From NCBI GenBank assembly GCA_046261875.1, contig JBHENW010000196.1, positions 1 through 11,063 on the forward strand: DNA of 11,063 bases, written 5' to 3'. Shown piece after piece: positions 5,757-11,063 of this stretch. The notes beneath the pieces were generated by a model, which had not been told where the DNA came from, did no database searches, and was given only the letters and a program-made list of their open reading frames with translations. The position numbers and the translations under genes are program-made. How positions within the stretch are numbered: the stretch's first letter is position 1; the number at the start of each line of letters is the position of its first letter. The stretch is from JBHENW01 sp046261875 (GTDB lineage Bacteria; Acidobacteriota; Thermoanaerobaculia; UBA5066; Gp7-AA6).

Positions 5757-6370
5757 ACGACCGCCTCGGACTTTTCCGGCGCGTGCGAGATCTCTGAGAG
5801 CCGCTGGCGGACGTAGAGCCGCGCCCTGTGGAGCCGGGACTTGAAGGCCGGCATCGAGATCTCGAGGGTCTCGGCGATGTCGGCGGCCGGCATCTCCTCG
5901 ACGTCGTTCATCCAGATCACGTCCCGGTAGATCGGCGGGAGCTGCGCGATGAACTCCCCGGCCCGCTCCGCCATCTCCCGGGCGGCGGCCTGGTCTTCCA
6001 CCCCCGCGCCCCAGTCGGCCGCCTCGGGCGTGGCGAAGTGGCCGTCCGAGGAGAACCGGGGAAGGTACTCCTCGATGTCCACCGTCGGCACCGGCCGGCG
6101 CCGCGCGCGGCTGTAGGCCTGGTTGAGCGCGACCCGGTAGAACCAGGAGAAGAACTTCTTCGACTCGTCGAAGGTCCCGATCTTCCGGTACAGGGTCAGG
6201 AAGGTGTCCTGCGTGGATTCCTCCGCGTCCTCGGCGTTGCGCAGGACTCCGTAGGAAATCGAATAGACGCGCGCGTGGTAGCGCTCGACCATCTCCTCGA
6301 AAGCGGCGTCGTCCCCCGCCTTGATGCGGCGGACCAGATCGGCGTCCGTCGGCTCCTGTTCGTTCACCAT
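5753..6370 (-). CDS. ECF-type RNA polymerase sigma factor
   Basis: A 205-residue sigma-70 family protein of ECF build. Region 2 spans about residues 22-92 and includes VLRNAEDAEESTQDTFLTLY and FFSWFYRVALNQAYSRARRR. A linker (about 93-135) follows, then region 4 at about 138-192 with LPPIYRDVIWMNDVEEMPAADIA and a helix-turn-helix ending SRLHRARLYVRQRL. No extra C-terminal domain is present. It would direct RNA polymerase to a small regulon and be held by the zinc-finger protein encoded next. The ATG at 6370 gives the expected N-terminus; no good ribosome site is seen. TAGAAT at 6406-6401 on the minus strand may be a -10 box. A GGAAT 18 bases before CGTA next to the ATG could be an ECF-type self-regulated promoter, but this is weak. 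The regulon cannot be told from the window. Confidence 0.93.
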   Translation of the reverse strand: MVNEQEPTDADLVRRIKAGDDAAFEEMVERYHARVYSISYGVLRNAEDAEESTQDTFLTLYRKIGTFDESKKFFSWFYRVALNQAYSRARRRPVPTVDIEEYLPRFSSDGHFATPEAADWGAGVEDQAAAREMAERAGEFIAQLPPIYRDVIWMNDVEEMPAADIAETLEISMPAFKSRLHRARLYVRQRLSEISHAPEKSEAVV

Positions 6371-6400
6371 GTACGCCCGTCTGCGGTCATCCGATTCCGG

Positions 6401-6406
6401 ATTCTA
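6401..6406 (-). promoter_or_regulatory. Possible -10 box for the sigma/anti-sigma operon
   Basis: TAGAAT (5 of 6 to TATAAT) on the minus strand lies about 30 bases before the sigma-factor ATG. It is identical to the candidate -10 of the SRP RNA. No canonical -35 is seen 16-18 bases upstream. Confidence 0.3.
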
Positions 6407-6449
6407 AGCCGTGGCGCCTCAGAAGGGCCCGGAGCGGTAGGCTTCGAAC

Positions 6450-6731
6450 ATGACGACGGCCGCATACGACGCCATCTTGGTCGGGGCCAGGTGCGCCGGC
6501 TCACCCACGGCGACCCTGCTCGCCCGCCAGGGCCACAGGGTCCTCCTCCTGGACCGGGACCTCGGCGCCGGCTTCGGCGGCGGCGTCCGTCCGGAAATGG
6601 GGCAGCTGCTCGGCGCCACGGCCGCCAGTCAGGATGCCCAGGATCAGTTCGTCAGCGTGATGGCGGGGACGATGCCCGTTCGGGAGTTCTTCGCGCCGGA
6701 AAACGGCGGCCGAGTCATCGCGGGGACGTAG
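6450..6731 (+). pseudogene. FAD-dependent oxidoreductase remnant with large internal deletion
   Basis: The 93-residue frame joins two ends of a flavoprotein monooxygenase-like enzyme. Residues 1-36 are the N-terminal FAD-binding strand-helix-strand: YDAILVGARCAGSPTATLLA, with Gly12 and Gly17, ending with the acidic residue in LLLDR. Residues 46-93 look like the extreme C-terminus of the same family: RPEMGQLLGATAASQDAQD, then GTMPVREFFAPENGGRVIA. Intact relatives have around 400 residues, so roughly 300 internal residues are missing. The join falls within a Gly-rich stretch (about 37-46), and the frame is kept. It cannot be an active enzyme, since the substrate domain and second FAD motif are absent. 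It is divergent from the sigma factor. Family recognition is from memory of motifs. Confidence 0.65.
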
Positions 6732-6767
6732 GCAGCCGGACGCTGAGGTACTATTTCCCGCCTTTTC

Positions 6768-6893
6768 GGAGAGGGGTCCGAGTGGCTTAAGGAGCACGCT
6801 TGGTGCCGACCACCAGAGGCAGACCCCCGGCAGTAGGCGGCGATGGCCTCGGGCCATCGCCTACGCTGTGTGCCCAAAGGTACCGAGGGTTCG
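6768..6893 (+). pseudogene. Interrupted tRNA-Ser copy (5' and middle blocks)
   Basis: Block A, 6768-6803, equals bases 6969-7004 of the intact tRNA-Ser downstream at 35 of 36 positions; the difference replaces the conserved T8 with G. Block B, 6867-6893, equals 7011-7038 except that one A is missing from the variable-arm loop. Between them a 63-base insert replaces the last anticodon base and the 3' anticodon stem (AAAGCG). The sequence then stops after TTCG of the T-arm. The matching 3' end occurs only at 7079-7096. It cannot fold to a tRNA as it stands. Confidence 0.8.
6804..6866 (+). repeat. Hairpin-bearing insert 1 within the tRNA-Ser copy
   Basis: This 63-base insert starts with a 34-nt unit (6805-6838) that recurs at 6896-6929 with 31 of 34 bases equal. 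It includes the shared core CCACCAGAGGCAGACCC. A perfect 10-bp hairpin follows: GGCGATGGCC (6839-6848), loop TCG, GGCCATCGCC (6852-6861). Outer GTA and TAC could add pairs past a bulge. No reading frame is credible. It lies in the anticodon loop of the remnant tRNA. Confidence 0.7.
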
Positions 6894-7078
<185 letters not shown>

Positions 7079-7096
7079 ATCCCTCCCTCTCCGCCA
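7079..7096 (+). repeat. Direct repeat of the tRNA-Ser 3' end
   Basis: These 18 bases repeat 7040-7057 exactly, from the T-stem through the CCA end. They supply the part missing from the interrupted copy at 6768-6893. Alternatively they are an att-like duplication left by an integrated element that used the tRNA 3' end. Confidence 0.8.
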
Positions 7097-7239
7097 AAAC
7101 GTCGCCTCCGCTCGCTCGGGATCTGCCTTCGGCACCGGCGTGCGGCCGCCCAAACGGGCTCGACCGCCCGCCTGATCCCTTGCTCGCTTCGGCTCCCGCG
7201 GCGCGGGGCTCCTCCGAGGACGGAGACTCCTTGCGCCGC
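7097..7239. other. Non-coding GC-rich spacer after the tRNA
   Basis: No credible gene. It holds several small stems, such as TGCC-TTC-GGCA (7124-7134), GCCC-AAAC-GGGC (7148-7159) and CTCCG-AGGA-CGGAG (7212-7225), plus distant GGGATC/GATCCC arms (7118-7123, 7174-7179). None is followed by a T-run. They may help end tRNA transcription, but at this base composition chance is a fair explanation. Confidence 0.3.
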
Positions 7240-7263
7240 GAATCAGGGCCCAGCCCTGGATTC
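7240..7263 (-). terminator. Hairpin just after the kinase stop, possible terminator
   Basis: GAATCAGGGC (7240-7249) pairs with GCCCTGGATTC (7253-7263) with one bulged base and a 3-base loop. It begins five bases past the stop codon of the kinase gene on the minus strand. There is no T-tract after it, so it would be a non-classical terminator or an mRNA-end stabiliser. Confidence 0.4.
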
Positions 7264-7268
7264 GTCGG

Positions 7269-10145
7269 TCAAACCGGATTCAGCTTTTCGTACTCTCTCT
7301 TTGCCTCGATCAGAATCGGTATGTCCGCGTCCGCGTCCCTCCACAGCGCAAAGAAATCCTGATAAGCCTTGCGCGCCACCGTCGTGTCTCCCTGAAGTAT
7401 GGCGGCGCGCGCGAGTCCGAGATGCGCGAGCGGGTATAAAGGAGTGGCGGGCTGCCAGCCCCGGTGGTCGAGTATTTTGTGGAATTCGGCTGCGGCTTGC
7501 GCCCCATCCCGCTCGCTGAGGTAGGCCCGGCCGCGCAGGTAGGCGATCTGGAACAGCGCCGCCCCTTCGTAAGGTCTGGCCGTCTCCAACAACTGAATTG
7601 CTCGGGCGGCGTTGCCCCGGTGCATTTCGGCGCGGGCCTGGATCAGGGGCAGAAACACTTTCTTGAGCAGCGTGTCTGTCGGGTAATGCGTCGCCAGTTC
7701 ATCCGTGATTGCCTGCATCTGGCTGAACTCGCCGCAGCCTGCCAGAGCGTTGGCTGCATTGAGCATCGCGGGCTGGCTCTCTACGGCAAGGGCCTTTGCG
7801 GTCTTTTCGGTCACCTGCCTGCACTCGCCGACGAGGGCATCGAGCACGGCATCCGCGGCGACGATCTGCGCCACGACCTCCTTGAGGTCGCGGCGCTGAG
7901 CTAACTCGAAGGCCCGGCTGTAGAAGTCCCTGGCTTTTCGTATTTGGCCCGAAAACGCCGCGGTCTCGGCCTGCCAGTTCTGCGCCGCGTACTCCTCCGG
8001 CTTGCCGTTGGCCCAGTCCACCTGCTGCTTCATCCCCGCCTCATCCCCCTGAATGAAGGCGATCGAATACAGAATCCTGTGCATGAATACACTTTCGACC
8101 TTCTGAGCCAGCGCCCGCCCGATCACCTCCTTCCCCTCATCGAAGCGGTTCAGCCCGACGAACGCCCGCGCCAGGTTCGAATACAGGGGGGCGGCATTCG
8201 GGTTGAAGCGGAGGCCTTCGCGCGCCTCCTCCACGGCCTTCGGGTACTGGCCGATGTCGTTGTAATGCAGCGCCAGATTGTTGCGGGGCACGCCGTCGCG
8301 GGGGTACGTCAGCTTCCAGAGTTCCAGCGTTTCCTCATACTTCTCCAGCTCTCTCGTCACGTTGCTGTAGTAGCTCATGCCGATGTACAGCTTCTCGCGC
8401 TCACTGACCCGGTCACGGAGGTCGTAGGCTCTCCGGGAAGCCTCGGCAGCGAGTCGGAACTCCCCGCTATTGCTGTAGACACTCGCGAGCCGGGCGTAGG
8501 CGAGGGCGAAATTCGGGTCCAGTTGGGTCGCACGCTTGTAAAGCGGGACGGCCTCGAAGTAGCCGCCCTTGAGTTGTTGCTCGACGGCGAGCGAGAACGC
8601 TTTGAAGGCATCGAGCGACGAGGTCGTCGCCTGCTCGATCGGGGCGTCGAACTTCTGGATTGACGCGAGCGACTCTCCCAGCTTCTTCCTCAATCGCGTC
8701 GCCGCGCCGCCGAGAGCGCCAAGCACCTGCTCCTTGCTCGTGGCTTCCGTCTGCTCGCGCGCGATCGCGTCGCTGGTCTGCGCGTTGACGACTTCCAGCG
8801 CAATGACGTAATTGCTGCCCAGGCTCGCAATCGAACCCGCGAGCATCGCTTTCAACCCCTGCCGCTGACAGATCTCCCGGCCCACCTCCCGCGTGACGCG
8901 CTCGTCCGCCGGCCGCCCCATGAACCGGAGCGCCCCACGCACGCGGTCGTCGGAGTAGATGTTCAGGAACGGGGATTGACCGAGCTGGACGGCCAGAGCC
9001 TGCTTGAGCGTGCCGTCAAAAACGGCATCTCCGGTCGTGTTGGCGAGATCCGTCAGCAGGATGGTGTCTTTTTCGGTCAGGGAGACCGCCCCGCGGAAAT
9101 GAAGGAAAAGGACCGCGGCCGCAACGGCCGCCGCGAGCGCGGCAATCCAGACCGCGGCCCTCTTGCGTCCCCGGATGCCGGGGACGCTCTGCCCGGCGCC
9201 CGATGTCCACCGCGCGCGCGCGCGCGTTTGTGTCGGCGGCCCCGGGAAGCGTCCGAGCTCGGTCTGCAAGTCCAGCTCCCGGCGCAGGCTCTTCAAATCG
9301 AGCATCAGGTCCCGTGCCGTCTGGTAGCGCTCGTCGGGCTCTTTCGCCAGGCATCGGCGCACGATGCGCAGCAACTCCACGGGCGCGTCCGGGGCGAAGC
9401 GCGCCAGCGGCTCGGGCTCGTGCTCGAGGATCGAGACGATGACGTGACTCGCCGTTTCGCCCACGAACGGCGCGCGCCCCGAGACCAGCTCGTACAGCAC
9501 GACGCCGAGACTCCAGATGTCTCCCCGTCCGTCCACAGCTCTGCCGCGCGCTTGCTCCGGCGACATGTACGCGTCCGTCCCCATCACCGCGCCTTGCTCC
9601 GTGTGGATCGCCGCGCCGGTCGGCGCGTTCGTCGCCGTCGAGTCCGGTGCTTCTCGTTCCGTCAGTTTGGCGATTCCGAAGTCCAACACCTTCACGATGC
9701 CGTCGCCGCGGAGCATGATGTTTTCCGGCTTGATGTCCCGATGCACGATCCCGGCTGCGTGGGCCGCCGAAAGCGCACTGGCGATCTGTGTGGCGATATC
9801 GAGCGCCTCGGCGAGCTTGACGGGTCCGCGTCCCGTGCGCTTACGCAAGGTCTCGCCATCGATGAACTCGGTCGTGATGAAGGGAGTGGGACCGATCTGG
9901 TCGATCTCGTGAATGGTGATGATGTTGGGATGATTCAGCGCGGAGACGGCTTTCGCTTCCTGTACGAAACGCCGCATCCGCTCTTCACTCGCGGCGAACT
10001 CGACGGGAAGAGTCTTGAGGGCGACCTTGCGATCGAGCTTCGTGTCCTGCGCGAGATAGACGTCGCCCATCCCGCCCTGGCCAAGCTTCGAGCGAATCTC
10101 ATACCGACCGACTTGTGTGCCGACAGGCAGACCCGTGCGTGGCAT
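7269..10145 (-). CDS. Transmembrane Ser/Thr protein kinase with TolB-like and TPR regions
   Basis: A 958-residue PknB-type kinase. Kinase domain, about 15-290: glycine loop GQGGMG at 22-27, ATP-binding Lys44 in VALK, Glu63, catalytic HRDIKPEN at 135-142, DFG at 155-157, SPE at 195-197, DIWSLGVVLYEL at 209-220. All catalytic residues are present. An Arg-rich juxtamembrane stretch precedes one membrane helix at about 330-350. Residues 355-495 resemble a TolB/CsgG-like domain found in such bacterial kinases. From about 510 to the end come TPR-like repeats, e.g. SLAVEQQLKGGYFEAVPLY. By topology the TPR part would be outside the cytoplasm. ATG at 10145 with GGAG six bases upstream is chosen; the frame stays open a further 263 codons upstream, but that is antisense-quality sequence over the preceding gene. 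It follows that gene by 11 bases, so they are co-transcribed. Substrates unknown. Confidence 0.93.
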   Translation of the reverse strand: MPRTGLPVGTQVGRYEIRSKLGQGGMGDVYLAQDTKLDRKVALKTLPVEFAASEERMRRFVQEAKAVSALNHPNIITIHEIDQIGPTPFITTEFIDGETLRKRTGRGPVKLAEALDIATQIASALSAAHAAGIVHRDIKPENIMLRGDGIVKVLDFGIAKLTEREAPDSTATNAPTGAAIHTEQGAVMGTDAYMSPEQARGRAVDGRGDIWSLGVVLYELVSGRAPFVGETASHVIVSILEHEPEPLARFAPDAPVELLRIVRRCLAKEPDERYQTARDLMLDLKSLRRELDLQTELGRFPGPPTQTRARARWTSGAGQSVPGIRGRKRAAVWIAALAAAVAAAVLFLHFRGAVSLTEKDTILLTDLANTTGDAVFDGTLKQALAVQLGQSPFLNIYSDDRVRGALRFMGRPADERVTREVGREICQRQGLKAMLAGSIASLGSNYVIALEVVNAQTSDAIAREQTEATSKEQVLGALGGAATRLRKKLGESLASIQKFDAPIEQATTSSLDAFKAFSLAVEQQLKGGYFEAVPLYKRATQLDPNFALAYARLASVYSNSGEFRLAAEASRRAYDLRDRVSEREKLYIGMSYYSNVTRELEKYEETLELWKLTYPRDGVPRNNLALHYNDIGQYPKAVEEAREGLRFNPNAAPLYSNLARAFVGLNRFDEGKEVIGRALAQKVESVFMHRILYSIAFIQGDEAGMKQQVDWANGKPEEYAAQNWQAETAAFSGQIRKARDFYSRAFELAQRRDLKEVVAQIVAADAVLDALVGECRQVTEKTAKALAVESQPAMLNAANALAGCGEFSQMQAITDELATHYPTDTLLKKVFLPLIQARAEMHRGNAARAIQLLETARPYEGAALFQIAYLRGRAYLSERDGAQAAAEFHKILDHRGWQPATPLYPLAHLGLARAAILQGDTTVARKAYQDFFALWRDADADIPILIEAKREYEKLNPV
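9211..9226. repeat. Eight-unit CG dinucleotide repeat within the kinase gene
   Basis: Sixteen bases of uninterrupted CG encode TRARAR at residues 307-312, between the kinase domain and the membrane helix. A gain or loss of one unit would shift the frame after the kinase domain and remove the membrane and TPR parts. Confidence 0.85.
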
Positions 10146-10151
10146 CGGGAA

Positions 10152-10155
10152 CTCC
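10152..10155 (-). promoter_or_regulatory. Ribosome binding site of the TPR kinase gene
   Basis: GGAG on the minus strand, six bases before the ATG at 10145 and right after the stop of the upstream gene. It supports this start over the longer in-frame extension. Confidence 0.6.
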
Positions 10156-10156
10156 G

Positions 10157-11063
10157 CTACTTCAGACCCTCGACGAGATAGAGGTCCGCGAGGCTCCGCA
10201 GGAAGGAATAGACGTACGCCTTCCCGTCGGGCGTGATGTTGGTGCCCCCGATTCCGGTGACCCCGGCGGAGTCGGCGGGCATCAACGTGCCCCAGCGCTC
10301 TCTCGCACCGGTCCGCAAGTTGAGGCGAAAGACCTTCGAGGGCAGCTCGTTGCGGCGGCGGACATAAACCGAATCCGAATCCGTCGTCCAACCCGCGACC
10401 ATCTCGTCCTGCTCGAGCCCGACGGCCGGCGTGGGCTCTCCACCGGCGATCGGATACAGATAACGGCGCCGGTCGGGCCCGGCCGTCAGGGCGAAGTTGC
10501 CGTCCCGGGAGATGCCCGCACCCATCCGATACCCCTCCGGCGTGAAGGGCCTGGGCTTCCCTCCCTCGACGGGCAGAATGAACAGCCGGACGCCGCGACC
10601 CGGCTCGTTGCCGGCCAGGATCAGCCGCTGCCCGTCCGGATGCCAGAGCGCCACGAGGACCGCGACGTTGCCGGTGTCGAGGAACCTGGGCTCTCCGGCG
10701 CCCGTCGGATAGATCACCAACCGCGGACGCGTGCTGGCGTCCACGATCGCGACGACGTTCTTGCCGTCGGCTGAGATGTGCTGGGCGGACCCGGACCCGA
10801 GCCGAACGGGGGGCGAACCGTCGGTCTTTCTCACGTAGACCGAGTAACCCGGCCCGCCGCCTTCTCCGGACTCGTCGAAAAGGAATCGGGTGCCGTCCTG
10901 GGAGATACCGGCCGGCAGCGACCAGTCGAGCCACGACAGATCGATCTCCTCCGTGGCCGACGGCCCCTTTCCGAGGAGGCTCTGGCGCGACTTCTCTTGC
11001 GTGATGAGGACCTTCCCGTCGCGGGAGACGTCACCAATCGTCAACCCGCCGGTCCCCTCCGCG
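10157..11063 (-). CDS. C-terminal part of a TolB/PD40-like propeller protein, probably a Ser/Thr kinase (partial)
   Basis: About 302 residues are present and the frame is open to the window edge, so the N-terminus is missing. At least six beta-propeller-type motifs are seen: ISQDGTRFLFDE, ISADGKNVVAI, WHPDGQRLILAG, ISRDGNFALTAG, WTTDSDSVYVRR and ITPDGKAYVY. The C-terminus is DLYLVEGLK. In my knowledge this ending and the segment YSVYVRKTDGSPPVRLG are common at the end of acidobacterial Ser/Thr kinases with a TolB/WD40-like sensor part. A kinase domain upstream is therefore expected, but not seen. The stop TAG lies 11 bases before the ATG of the TPR kinase, giving a two-gene operon. A TTG at 11044 is not the likely start, because coding sequence of the same type continues above it. 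Confidence 0.85.
   Translation of the reverse strand, partial: AEGTGGLTIGDVSRDGKVLITQEKSRQSLLGKGPSATEEIDLSWLDWSLPAGISQDGTRFLFDESGEGGGPGYSVYVRKTDGSPPVRLGSGSAQHISADGKNVVAIVDASTRPRLVIYPTGAGEPRFLDTGNVAVLVALWHPDGQRLILAGNEPGRGVRLFILPVEGGKPRPFTPEGYRMGAGISRDGNFALTAGPDRRRYLYPIAGGEPTPAVGLEQDEMVAGWTTDSDSVYVRRRNELPSKVFRLNLRTGARERWGTLMPADSAGVTGIGGTNITPDGKAYVYSFLRSLADLYLVEGLK

Noticed and set aside
6804..6866. Insert 1 as a tRNA intron (group I or bulge-helix-bulge type)
   Set aside because: It lies in the anticodon loop, but removing it does not restore the tRNA: AAAGCG of the anticodon arm is missing. It is far too short for a self-splicing intron, and T8 is mutated.
10146..10934. 263-codon N-terminal extension of the TPR kinase frame
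   Set aside because: It overlaps the propeller gene in another frame and gives a low-complexity Arg/Gly-rich sequence. The kinase has a good ribosome site and ATG at 10145, and its domain begins about 14 residues later.

Overview
The window is a GC-rich bacterial chromosome segment, roughly two thirds G+C by eye. Its content suggests an Acidobacteriota-like or Myxococcota-like soil or sediment bacterium. The best clue is a tandem pair of Ser/Thr-kinase-type genes: one ends in a TolB/PD40-like propeller with a C-terminus DLYLVEGLK, the other carries a TPR tail. Together with MglB/MglA, this resembles what is common in those phyla. The taxonomic call is inference.

Layout. (1) 1-1237, plus strand: a small helical hypothetical protein, a MobA/MocA-like nucleotidyltransferase whose GTG start overlaps the previous stop, then a small four-cysteine protein. 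(2) 1254-6370, minus strand, read right to left: ECF sigma factor, soluble zinc-finger anti-sigma (ATGA overlap), a two-helix small membrane protein with no standard start codon, the SRP 4.5S-like RNA, dnaX, ybaB, recR, then mglB and mglA behind their own promoter. The order ffs-dnaX-ybaB-recR is a classic bacterial housekeeping cluster. The mglBA pair encodes a polarity switch: a Ras-like GTPase and its roadblock GAP. (3) 6371-7268, a disturbed accessory stretch on the plus strand: a flavoprotein gene reduced to its two ends, a fragmented tRNA-Ser copy, an intact tRNA-Ser(GGA), and a third copy of the tRNA 3' end. (4) 7269-11063, minus strand: a 958-residue transmembrane Ser/Thr kinase with TolB-like and TPR regions, preceded by the C-terminal propeller part of another probable kinase that runs off the window.

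The most unusual part is 6768-7096. An outer tRNA-Ser copy is present as three blocks in order. Two related inserts separate them; each begins with a 34-nt repeat (31 of 34 identical) followed by one arm of a 10-bp hairpin. The two hairpins differ at three base pairs and all three changes are compensatory. In the second insert the loop holds the complete, apparently functional tRNA-Ser gene. This looks like an undescribed small structured element associated with tRNA genes, although a misassembly of repeats must be excluded.

Other points of note are an operator-like 8-bp dyad over the mglBA -10 box, an eight-unit CG repeat in the juxtamembrane part of the kinase, and a long outer stem on the SRP RNA. 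I saw no CRISPR array, rRNA, transposase or phage gene.
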